Part shown: piece after piece, positions 50,501 to 64,000 of the stretch
Layout: each line of letters opens with the position of its first letter
Numbering within the stretch: the stretch's first letter is position 1
NCBI RefSeq assembly: GCF_027942865.1
Contig: NC_134509.1
Location: 11,930,017 to 11,994,016 of the forward strand
Reading direction: 5' to 3'
DNA: 64,000 nt
From: Odontesthes bonariensis
Lineage: Eukaryota > Chordata > Actinopteri > Atheriniformes > Atherinopsidae
Program-made: the position numbers and the translations under genes
Notes under the pieces: model-generated
What the model was told of the DNA's origin: nothing
What the model saw: the letters and a program-made list of their open reading frames with translations, nothing else
Database searches by the model: none

Positions 50501-52328
50501 TCATAGCTCTTATGCAGCAAATTGCTTTCAAGGACCATTAGCTACAAGCAAGCCCCTGCTGGGTAACCTTGCATCAAACAAATAGCCCTCAGACACTGCA
50601 AAGAGCACGTCCAACTGCCAGGTATGACGCATCATCCACGCCTTTGACTGTCCAGGGCACGAGAGAACAATAATTTATTTACAGTATTCAACAAGGGAAA
50701 CTGGAAGACTGAGTTAATAGAAAAAATAAATAAAAAAGATTGTTATCACACCACGGTTGTTCACTCATTCACAGAGGTAAGTGTGTAGTTTGAGGGAATG
50801 GCAGGTGAGAACCTTGTGACCAGAGTGGCTTTGGCAATGCTTGGCCTGTTGGTTGCAGAGGAAGATGGGATTAAACAAGATGAAACTGTAATTTGTGCCA
50901 AAAAGGCAAGAGAGAGAGAGATATTCATCAATGTCCAGATGTTGGCTTGGTGTATGTGAGGCCTTATAAGGCCACCATTCGGAAAGTTCCAGACTGCTGA
51001 TGATCAGCCCACTGGTGGAGTGCAGAAAAGTGGTTAATTCTTTGTTTAAGGTGTGCCACGATAGTGAGGATGGAAGCATAATACAAATATGTGATATAGT
51101 GATGGAGATAAGTGAAGAAAGAAAGACCTTAACTGAAACCAGATGGGTCAGGAGCAGTGACCTGTAGTATATCTCCCTTTGATGTGGACTTTGGCTGTTG
51201 TAACTTTGCAGCCCTTTAACGTGCAACAAAAAATAACCAACATAACACACTGACAGAAAGGGAAAAACCTAAAAAGAGTGATGTGGTCTCTTCAGAAAAT
51301 TCATTAATGCGAACAAATCTTTAACAATTTATGTTTTCAGAAGGAACAAATGAGCTAAGTGCCACAGACAGGCCGGGGAAGTCCAAAGCCCTGACAGATT
51401 AACTCATTGTTGGTTTCGGCCTTTTATCTAAAATCCTCCAGCAGCATTTCATATTCTGAGGTGTATGACCGCTGACATTCTTTTTCTTTCAGGTAAATCT
51501 GTTGTTGGATGCAAGTCGGTTCTGATTGAAAACCACGTCTTGATAATGGTCACCCAGCTCTTTGGTGGCTCCCACATTTACAAGTTTGATGAACAACAGA
51601 ACAAGTTCTCCAAATTTCAAACAATTGAGGTCTTCAACATCTCAAAGCCAAATGATATGGAGGTCTTTCAAATGGATGGTGACTGGTACTTTTTGATTGT
51701 AGACAGCTCCAAGGCAGGCCTGTCTACTCTCTACAAGTGGACTGACCAACCAGACCGCAATGAAACTGGTTTCTATTCCTACCAATATCTCCATGAATGG
51801 TTTCGTGATACAGATGCTGAGTTTGTTGAAGTGGATGGGAAGTCTTACCTAATTCTGGCCAGTCGCTCTCAGTCCCCCGTCATCTACCTCTGGAACAAGA
51901 GCACCCTGAAGTTTATTCTTCATGGTGAGCTCCCATATGTTGATGACGTAGTGTCAGTCAAAGCTTTTCGGGTGCAGGGTGAGTTGTACTTGGCCCTGGC
52001 TTGTTATATCGGTGACTCCAAAGTCCTCAAATGGGCCAACAAGCAGTTCACGGAGGTCCAGGCTCTTCCCTCTCGAGGAGCGATGATCCTCCAACCTTTC
52101 ACCTTCACAGACAGACATTATCTTGCTCTTGGTAGTGATTACTCTTTCACACAGATCTACCTCTGGGATGGGGAAACAAAAACATTTCACAAGTTCAAGG
52201 ATGTTTATGTGCAGTCGCCCAGATCATTCGCTGTGGTGACCTCTGACCCGAGGAGTTTCATCTTTTCCTCCAGCCTTAAGGGGAAATCGATGGTTTTTGA
52301 GCATATATTCGTAGATCTAAGCTTGTAA
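46024..52328 (+). CDS. lgi2: Leucine-rich glioma-inactivated protein 2
   Basis: Secreted neuronal glycoprotein of the LGI family, which binds ADAM22-type receptors at synapses. Eight in-frame exons: 46024-46199, 46362-46433, 46682-46753, 46895-46966, 47152-47223, 47716-47885, 49291-49455, 51493-52328. They give 544 aa (human LGI2 545). Exon 1 has a signal peptide ([16 protein letters not shown]) and the cysteine-rich LRR N-cap ([16 protein letters not shown]). Four exons of exactly 72 nt each encode one 24-residue LRR unit. Exon 6 is the LRR C-cap ([17 protein letters not shown]). Exons 7-8 encode the seven-bladed EPTP propeller ([11 protein letters not shown]-like, [37 protein letters not shown]), ending VDLSL. 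The ending and the [13 protein letters not shown] block favour LGI2 over LGI1, 3 and 4. Fish often keep two copies; a or b cannot be told here. Confidence 0.95.
46575..46590. repeat. Run of 16 G in lgi2 intron 2
   Basis: Sixteen consecutive G on the plus (sense) strand. Such a run can fold into a G-quadruplex in DNA or pre-mRNA and is also prone to sequencing error. Confidence 0.9.
47280..47370. repeat. (GA)n microsatellite in lgi2 intron 5
   Basis: About 90 bases of GA repeats with two ACAG interruptions, starting 57 bases after the donor of exon 5. Confidence 0.97.
47414..47593. repeat. (TATC)n(TGTC)n tetranucleotide array in lgi2 intron 5
   Basis: Some 180 bases of TATC units, with an internal TGTC pair near 47504 and a terminal block of TGTC units. 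The array is 44 bases from the GA array, and together they fill most of the 492-bp intron 5. Confidence 0.97.
48060..48530. repeat. Degraded teleost dispersed repeat in lgi2 intron 6
   Basis: Phrases such as 'gcatttggtaactaaac...attggacaa' (48233-48268) and 'agtcattaggattcatcctctgg' (48417-48439) match by memory a non-autonomous repeat that is very common in percomorph genomes (GGTCATAAACCAAAGTATTGGACAA; AAAGTCATTAGGATTCATCC). A 'tagcatgcatgtgcttagca' block precedes them, as in that repeat. Ends and target duplications were not resolved, and the family name is not known to me. Confidence 0.45.
49171..49290 (+). other. In-frame optional 5' extension of lgi2 exon 7
   Basis: An acceptor-like cacactaacag ends at 49170, exactly 120 nt before the expected exon 7 start. 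The 120 nt have no stop in the used frame and keep the exon 6 phase. They would add 40 residues ([20 protein letters not shown] onward) between the LRR C-cap and the EPTP propeller. The family has no insert there as far as I recall, so the standard acceptor (catctcacag at 49290) is preferred and this is a possible alternative form. Confidence 0.25.
49456..51492. other. lgi2 intron 7
   Basis: A 2.0-kb intron between the first and second EPTP exons. It starts with a pyrimidine-rich tract (TTTC repeats near 49480-49512). Minus-strand frames here, the longest 161 codons at 50765-51250, resemble nothing recognisable and have no splice context. No transposon ends were found. Confidence 0.55.
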
Positions 52329-53429
52329 ACGATCCCAATATGTTTCGGTCACCCAGATCAACAATATGTGTATGCTACAAAGAGGTCTTACATGCTTTAT
52401 AATCTTACTTAAGCAACAGGATACATACATTTTATTTTAGCTGATGCCTGAAAATATGTAATATGCCAATCTTTGAAAATGAATCATATACAGATAATGT
52501 TACAGCAAATCAGAAGTATTGGCAAAAGGTGGTTACTTTTATCATAATCCTGACAAGCAAACAATGGCTGAGCCAGAGTGCCTGTTCTGACTATGGCTAT
52601 AGCCTGGCAACCTCATAAAGGCGGTAAGAAACCTGTCCAATATGGGTTATATAACTTTTAAAACCCATGGTATGGTTATTTAAAGTTCAGCTGCAAGCTT
52701 CACACTAATTTTTTTGTTACTATTGTTCAATGCATCCCTGGACACAGACTAGCCTGAACAAAACACATACTTTAGTAAACACACAAACTGTTAAAATAAC
52801 AAAGAAATTTACAAGCCCTACTGTCAGACCAACTCCATAAGTAAAAACTGTTTGCATCCCACCAAATAGATACAAATGCAGACAGCATTAAAAACCAGTG
52901 GTCATTCAGTGATGAAGCAATAATAAATGTCTAAAAGTGTGCTTGGTAGGCATTCATAGTGTTTCCCCCAATAAGATGACAGAAGAAATTGTGTGAAAAA
53001 TAAAAAAAAGAAGGAAGCTCAAGCCTGACAACTGACAACAGCCTGATGACAAATTATGCAAAAATGCCCTTAGCTCAATCGGCAAGACAGACGATAAACT
53101 GTATCATGTTGAAGCTATCTTAACTAACTAATAGCTACAGTTTGACGTACGATAACAAAGTGCAGAAGAACAGTTTTCTTGCGACAGTGTGTAGTAGGTA
53201 GATCTTAGGAGCTTAAGTGAGCAACATTCAAAGCAAGCAAAAATATGACTATGCTACTGAGTGCCTGAATAATAGTTAAATGATACAAATATGAGTATAT
53301 TTATGTGTGTTTATATATATAACCTCAGCAATCTATTTCTGATTCCTATGCAAAATTTAGAATCGTGGATGTTTTGAACTGCATTACAAATGTGAACCCT
53401 TTTCTTTGAAAATCTTGTACAGCTTTATT

Positions 53430-53480
53430 TACACACACACACACACACACACACACGCACGCACGCACGCACACACACAC
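53430..53480. repeat. (CA)n microsatellite
   Basis: An array of about 50 bases of CA with an internal block of GCAC units, 1.1 kb after the lgi2 stop codon. Confidence 0.93.
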
Positions 53481-54568
53481 AAGTTACCCCATGTCATTTG
53501 TAGACTGTCAATCAGATGAAAGTAATAAAATACTAAGTAGCATGAACATCTTGTTTTTTTGTGATCTTCTCTGATTTAATGGGGGAAAAAGATATTCATT
53601 TTTGCCTTTTCAGCTGTTTTGATGTCCTACCTAACGATTATGAGTATAAATGTTTTTCATTTGACCTATCCCTGAAGCAATTATGAAAAGTGACCTTTTA
53701 TATATCTACAACCTTTAGTCCAATGTAAGAATGGGTTTGTGGAAATGCATTAAAGACAATTTAACCAAATTAATTTTCATATATTGTTTTCAATTCTGTA
53801 ATCTAATCAGACACTGTAGGAAAATGTCAGACAGCTTGTGCGGTACACTTATCATTGGGATTGCCCTTCAGCAGGAGGGTTGCTGGCTTGATCAAGTCTC
53901 CCCAGTCATGTTGAGCTTCAGATAGTTAAAGTCAAAGAGGAAAACCCACACTGCTCCCTCACGTTTCTCACTGGATAAGAATGCCCGGCAAATTGAAATA
54001 TTGACATGATTTGTTATTACTGTCATTAAGTGTTGATATTAATAATGAGGCAGATTCTATTTCTCACTGCCAATCCATTATGTATAATCAATTATAAGCA
54101 TCAAAAAGAAACAAGCAGCGATTATTTTCTGATAATCTGTTTGTGCCTCTGACAAATTCCTGGAAATCGTCTCACTCGCAAACATTATTACTGTCAATTC
54201 ATTAGAATATTCGACTATCCAACGAGTAGCAAATGAAAGGAAACCAACCGATGTCAACAATGTGGACTTAAACACAATCCTTTGGAAAGACATTCCCTTC
54301 TTTAGTGCTTCTAATGGTGGTGTTGAAGGGTGATGTGTGCTACATGTACAGAGTGGTAAAGTTAGACTGGGTTAAGATATGGTGACTGTGAAGGCCCTAG
54401 CATATAATTCACATAATTTTCATCCATATCTGAGCATTCGGTGACCCCTTGTGCTCTATGGAAAAGACCATTCCCATCAAGATAGACATGTTACATCACA
54501 GAATAAAGGTGATCAGTCGTGTGTGCCTTTAAAAGACCATACAGTAAACATCGGCCACAAAAAACGCG

Positions 54569-54614
54569 GCAGACTTTTTTTCTATAGTGAATTCACTATA
54601 GAAAAAAAGTCTGC
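54569..54614. repeat. Perfect 46-bp palindrome
   Basis: Two 23-base arms with no spacer and no mismatch, centred on GAATTC at 54589-54594. Each arm contains GCAGAC, seven T and CTATAGTG. The symmetry stops abruptly at both ends. As single-stranded DNA or RNA it would fold into a perfect stem, apart from the few bases needed for the turn. It could be the collapsed core of a palindromic MITE or a cruciform site. Confidence 0.95.
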
Positions 54615-55084
54615 AGCGAACATGTTCAAACCCAAGGAGACGAGTCAAATTGCTGCCAACTGAAATTGTTATATACATTTTCAGCTGTTCTCAGGAGCTG
54701 TTCAATTATTTATCTATTACAGATATTATGAAAATATCCTTCTCAATCCGTTTGGAGTATTAGATTCACAAAAGTCGATAAACCTTGAAATTACAGTTTC
54801 ATGAGTTTTTGTGCAAGCCACTATTAGATTGAATCTGTTTAGATAAAAGAAAAATAAACCTTCTGTATGTTCTGTAAATCTGTTGTAAGTGTAGTTTTAA
54901 CCATCTTTATCATCGTTTGCACTAAAAACTCGATTATATGTATCTAATCGTACAATCATTTAAAGCTCGTATAGTCCTTAATTGAACTTTGCCTTCCTCA
55001 CCAAGTGTGGGTTTCCATCATAACACGACAGCTGTCAGACAGCGTGGACTGTTTAGATTTTTGTTTTGAGAGCGTCTACGAATG

Positions 55085-55262
55085 CGCGGTGACGTTTTTC
55101 TTACGTCCGCACGGGCGGAAGTGATGCCGATTGCGTCCCTCTATCAGCTAATCCGTTTTGGTGATGCAAAATGTCTCTGATTTGAGCCGAACCAGCGCTT
55201 TGAAGGGAAAGGGAAACTCACCGAGCGTTTTCGTTGACCTTTAATCGGCTGCGCGAAGAGAG
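55085..55262 (+). promoter_or_regulatory. Candidate ccdc149 promoter (CRE-like and ETS-like sites)
   Basis: The 180 bases before the ccdc149 start codon are CpG-rich compared with the surroundings. They contain TGACGT at 55090-55095, a CRE/ATF half site, and CGGAAGTGA at 55116-55124, close to the ETS/GABPA consensus. There is no TATA box. This is the usual design of a broadly expressed vertebrate housekeeping promoter. Confidence 0.55.
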
Positions 55263-60173
<4,911 letters not shown>

Positions 60174-62500
60174 TCAAACCAGCAGGCGGATGTATGTAAT
60201 AGTCAGGTGACACAAAGTCCTCCAGAAGCTACCTGCCTGTCTCACAGTCAGCGTGGTTACATGCTCAGTAGAGCCAAGCTGCAGCTACAGCTCGACTTGG
60301 CCATTTAACTGGGTCTTTGTATACAAGCACAGGAGGAGAATCAAATTATCGACTAAAGTAGATGCAACACTTCAACTCTGTGAACTGTGTCAGAAAAAAC
60401 CTCCAAGACATTCGGTTGCTTTAACTCTCTCTGTGGGAGATCATCATACATGTAAGCACAGCTGAATTCACCGCACAGACATCGTCTTTAAGTTACTTGA
60501 ATGGTGGTTTTGTCAAGATGATGCTGCGGTTATAAAAGCAGGACCTCGCGAAAGCAGAGCGGCAGTCTGAAAATGCTGGGAGTGACTGTTAGATGACACA
60601 AAGTCTTAATGTGCTGATTTTCAGTCACAATTTCGGACACATTTAACCATCTAACAAAATAAACAGAAAATTATGGGATTGAGATCAGCTTTATTTGAAA
60701 CTCAGCTGTAATAACCCACACTAACACGCAGGCGTTATGCAGGAGTTATTCAGCCCCCAACTGCTTTCTCTGGGTGTTTTTGTCCAGTTTTGATGGGCTC
60801 AACTTTGTATGATTTCAGTCAGACTGACATGTTTACATGCATTTTAAAATCCGGTTTATTTCTTATCAGAAGCATCACAGGGTCACGCTCATTGGGACAG
60901 CCCTGTGAAACACAACTGCGGCTAAGAAAATCTAAGACTCAGGGTTCCTACACGGTCTCAGAAAGAATGGGGAGGTATGCAGTTTGTTTTTAGCATTTTA
61001 CAGTTCTGCATAAGAATGAAGGGCGTCTTACACGAATTCCATGTAAAAGATAGACTTAGCCACCATTACATCCCCATGCTGGTTGGAAGTAAAAGACTTA
61101 AAATCTGCAAGTAGAAAATGGACAAATAAGTCCATGAATCTATCAGAAAGACTGTTGACTGCAGTTTACAGTTGACCTTATTGCGCCCTCTGTTGCCCAT
61201 TGAATGCAGTTTTATGGGTGCTTTTTTTTTTTGATTCATTTTGATTTGTCTCTGCTTTCATATGGAAATTAGGGATACTGTGGAGGAACAAGACTTAACA
61301 GACACCATGAAAAATTTAAGTAACTTCTTTTCACTTCTTTTTGTTTTTAAAAGAGACTTAAGGGGGAATAATGACGGTACAATTGTGTATGTTCATTATG
61401 TTGAGGAGAGGTAAGAGGAGAAAAGGTAGCGCCTGACTTCATGATCACCAGTCTTCAGCACTCGGCTGCAGACTGGTGTGTCACCCCGACTGTTCCTTTC
61501 TCAACCGTTCATTATAAACCAAAAAAAAATGATTACTGTTGTGAGATCTCTGGTGCGTCTCACTTCGCACAACACATCCTGGTCACATGACGACCAAAGG
61601 TCTGTGGACAAAGACTTCTCTGCTTTGTGTCTTACATTTTCAATCTTCAGTATTCAACTTTGGAGAAATTTCATCAGCACTCAACATTGAAGAAGAGTGA
61701 TATTTGCTTCACAATTCTACGGCTGCTGTATTTACGAACTGATACACTGGTTCAGGGTTCGTTTCATAAAGAAATTCCATTCTTTTTTTTTTTTAACAAA
61801 GGGACCAAGTGCAAATAACGGTGTCAACTGACCATCAATAGAGATGGTGTTAGATAAAAGCCAAATATCTGTCAGAGACTTCCTCCTTCATCTTCCTGCG
61901 TCCTGAAGGCATCGTTGCAGTGACACTAAAGAAGCTTACCTCCAGCTGCTCTGAATGCTGTTTAAGCAAAGAAGCTTTTTTTTTCATTATTTGGTTTACT
62001 GTGACACTGATGAATCCAGTTGTATGTGAGCAACTTATTTCTTAAAGCTACTGTCTTAAAAAAAATAACATCCACGTAGAAATTGTTATTAAACTGTATG
62101 TAGAACACTGCATGCTCAAATACTGTTTAATCAAAAAATAAATGTGTTTTCATCTATGCTCTGTCTGAAATATATTGACGCCCTTCTTTAAAAGAAGTCA
62201 AATTCACAAGAATTAAGCAGAAACAGATGATTGCCAAACGTGTACCAACAACACTGATGCCTTTATCCTGATTTGTGTCAAGAAGAAATGAACTCACTAT
62301 ATGGATTCTTTTTTTTCAAAGGTGCTTGTGAAAACTTTTTTTTTTTTAACAATAGATAAGAAAATACTAAGCAATTCCTCATGTCTTTACACTGTAGATT
62401 GCCAGGGTAAAACAGGAAATCGTTCAGTCATTTATTGAAAGATGTGCAAACACAACTGGAAATGCAGTGGAAAAGGTAGAAAACAAGTTTCTAAAATTCT
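60174..62500. other. ccdc149 3' UTR and downstream region
   Basis: AATAAA signals lie at 60658-60663 (485 bases after the stop, the likely main site) and at 62137-62142 (possible distal site). Frames here are short and unrecognised. Confidence 0.55.
60658..60663 (+). terminator. ccdc149 proximal polyadenylation signal
   Basis: The first canonical AATAAA after the ccdc149 stop codon; a T-rich stretch follows within 40 bases. Confidence 0.5.
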
Positions 62501-62529
62501 AATGACTTGAAAGTCAACATTTAGTATGA

Positions 62530-62765
62530 GAACCTTTATTGTTCGACACAGCCTGAACCCTCTCAGATGAGCTTTCTTGTAATTTCTTTAAGTAGTATTC
62601 AAGAATGATTCTCCAGGCTTCTTAAAAGGCATTTCAAAGCTCTTCTTTGGATGTTGGCTGCCCTTTGCTTCGTTCTCTTTCAAGATGATCCCACACCGCT
62701 TTAACAGCATTAAGTTCCGGGGCTCTGGGGAGGATTCATCCCTCCAGAAAGACCTGTTGCCTCTG
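62530..62765 (-). mobile_element. Tc1-like transposase C-terminal relic
   Basis: On the minus strand the sequence translates to NAVKAVWDHLERERSKGQPT then SKEEL-stop-NAF-stop-EAWRII and YLKKLQESSSERVQAV. This is the conserved end of Tc1 transposases (pattern AVWDHLDRERNKRQPTSKEELW...YLKKLQESLPKRVQAV). Two stops and a frameshift upstream show it is dead. It lies between the ends of ccdc149 and sod3. No inverted ends were located. Confidence 0.75.
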
Positions 62766-62769
62766 ATTT

Positions 62770-63650
62770 TCAGTTCGATTCTTGTGTCATTTTGGCATAC
62801 CTCAGCCTTTTCTTATCGTTTCCCTTCCTTTAAAAATGGCTTCTTGTTGGTGCAAAAATACTACTTTATGTCTGTTAAACTGTTCTCTTTGGGTTTTTAT
62901 GTTTGTACATGTAACTGATGAATAGGAACTAAATCTTTTTTTGTGACAGCTGTAACTGTAAAATAATTTTTAAAAAGTTGCTTTTTCAAGTTTGTTATAT
63001 AAAGACACAACAATGGTTCATATCTTGAGCTTAGAGCTTTAATGACTCATTGCTCACATTTTAGTGGCTTAACACACCCAAAAAAAACACTGAATATTCT
63101 GAAAATGGTACATGGTCTGGACTGATATGGGGTGAAAAAGAAGCCAATGTTCATTTCTTTGAAAGGTTTTAAAAAAGACTGGAGACTAATTTAAAAGATT
63201 ACATGTAAGTCTGGCTCCTTGGATGCAAAATATAAAGAAACCAGGGTCGGTTCAAGCCTTTTTGCACCGTAATGTAGGTCAATTGATATTTTGTTGTATG
63301 CTGCCCTTGATGTAAAGCTTAACACTGTGTACTGCAGAATATATTTCAGGGTTTTATTCATAAACAAAGAAGAAAAACTTGTAGAGACTTGACTTTGCAA
63401 AGCTTGCACGAGGTTAGCCTGGTTGCGTGCAAACTTTTTCTGAGAGAGCGTACATGGCGATGGGAGTGGCATTTTAAGGCTTTTGATCAGAAAAGGAAAG
63501 TGGTCGGTTAGAAGGAAAGTAATTACATTCATTCAGGTGATAATGAGATGCCATACACAGTTGTCAGGAAATCTATAACAAGTGTTCACCTCTTTGTGAT
63601 TCAGGAGTAGAAAACAAACGATCAAGATCACCAGGGTGATTCAGATTCAT
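62770..63650. other. Intergenic region before sod3
   Basis: No gene recognised. A 113-codon minus-strand frame at 63191-63532 has ordinary AT-rich composition, no known motif and no splice context, and is not annotated as coding. Confidence 0.5.
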
Positions 63651-63652
63651 CC

Positions 63653-63658
63653 TTTATT
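63653..63658 (-). terminator. Candidate sod3 polyadenylation signal
   Basis: AATAAA on the minus strand, 214 bases after the sod3 stop. A second AATAAA at 63779-63784 lies closer to the stop. Either could be used. Confidence 0.4.
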
Positions 63659-63871
63659 CATCAACATCCACAACCAACCATAAACAATTCTTTTAGGATT
63701 TCAGTTGCATTGGCTGACAAACAATCATATATTGAATATTACTTCAAGTACATTGCTAATCAACTGTGACTTGGTTGATTTATTTTCTTTTTTGGTTTTA
63801 TATAAGAATCCAGTGGATAAAATAATGAATAAAAACAAAGGCAAAATCTGTGTGCTAAACAAAGGAACGTC

Positions 63872-64000
63872 TCACTTGTACAACTTATACTGCATGTTCC
63901 AGAGTTTGGAGGAGGCAACCCCAATAACGCAGCAGGCGAGCCTTCGGCCTGCATTCCCATCTAACAAGCTCCCTGGGTTTCCACCAAGCCCTAAGTCATC
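63872..64000 (-). CDS. sod3: Extracellular Cu/Zn superoxide dismutase, C-terminal end (partial)
   Basis: Converts superoxide to hydrogen peroxide and oxygen outside the cell. Only the last 42 codons and TGA (63872-63874) fall in the window; the gene continues beyond 64000. The translation begins DDLGLGGNPGSLLDGNAGRR and continues LACCVIGVASSKLWNMQYKL then YK. The D-DLG-GGN...GNAG.RLAC.VIG pattern is the C-terminal signature of Cu/Zn SOD and includes the active-site arginine (in GNAGRR). The double cysteine ACCVIG and a following LW fit SOD3 rather than SOD1, which ends ACGVIGIAQ. The position after ccdc149, convergent, matches human SOD3. The tail after LW is short and lacks the RKKRRR-type heparin-binding cluster of the mammalian enzyme. 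Confidence 0.88.
   Translation of the reverse strand, partial: DDLGLGGNPGSLLDGNAGRRLACCVIGVASSKLWNMQYKLYK

Larger units (their letters stand above)
52329..55060. other. lgi2 3' UTR and lgi2-ccdc149 intergenic region
   Basis: AATAAA signals after the lgi2 stop lie at 52922-52927 and in further AT-rich sites near 53000 and 53524; the true end cannot be chosen by eye. The region carries a (CA)n array and a 46-bp perfect palindrome, both listed separately. No coding exon was recognised. Confidence 0.5.

Noticed and set aside
50765-51250. 161-codon minus-strand frame in lgi2 intron 7
   Set aside because: It has no recognised domain and no splice context, and lies inside an intron on the opposite strand. 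Its Ser/Leu/His composition is typical of chance AT-rich frames.
54569-54614. Cloning vector or phage promoter contamination, because the palindrome contains TCACTATAG
   Set aside because: Only about nine bases resemble a T7 promoter and the adjacent polylinker is absent. The match is a coincidence of a short string.
63760-63960. 66-codon minus-strand frame at the right edge
   Set aside because: It is a shifted frame over the sod3 C-terminus; the sod3 reading has the recognisable GNAG.RLACCVIG motif.

Overview
The window is vertebrate nuclear DNA, almost certainly from a ray-finned (percomorph-type) fish. It holds multi-exon genes with GT-AG introns, strong microsatellites ((CA)n, (GA)n, (TATC)n, long poly-A/T) and relics of the DNA transposons and LINEs usual in teleosts. 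There are no prokaryotic features. Four genes can be read almost completely and a fifth is cut by the window edge.

Layout. 1-1230 looks like the 3'-UTR tail of an unseen plus-strand gene, followed by non-coding DNA with a short Tc1 transposase relic. 5.5-16.8 kb is mttp (plus; 18 coding exons, 886 aa), the large subunit of the microsomal triglyceride transfer protein, with liver/gut-type promoter motifs just upstream. 16.8-31 kb is mostly non-coding. It contains an L2-type LINE 3' end, a Harbinger-type element with intact ends and TAA duplications, a TATA-box promoter candidate with a possible first exon (25.89-26.25 kb), a Tc1 relic, and beside it a 583-bp element with a fragment of a RecQ-like helicase. 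31.0-35.3 kb is a single 1434-codon minus-strand frame homologous to human C4orf54, with a (TG)n(GA)n tract just upstream of its start. 36.1-37.4 kb is a decayed LINE with a restriction-like endonuclease signature, and 42.0-42.4 kb is a TTAA-flanked MITE. 46.0-52.3 kb is lgi2 (plus, 8 exons, 544 aa), a secreted synaptic LRR/EPTP protein. 55.3-60.2 kb is ccdc149 (plus, 12 exons, 525 aa). 62.5-62.8 kb is a Tc1 3' relic. 63.87-64.0 kb is the C-terminal end of sod3 (minus), extracellular Cu/Zn superoxide dismutase.

The genes do not form one pathway. Their order matches two human chromosome 4 blocks, MTTP-C4orf54 (4q23) and LGI2-CCDC149-SOD3 (4p15.2), each with relative orientations conserved but placed side by side here. 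No clearly new gene system is evident. The points most worth a second look are the helicase-bearing element, the orphan promoter/first exon, the 46-bp perfect palindrome, the in-frame alternative acceptor in lgi2 and the altered sod3 tail. Gene names rest on recognising protein families by eye; no database search was run.
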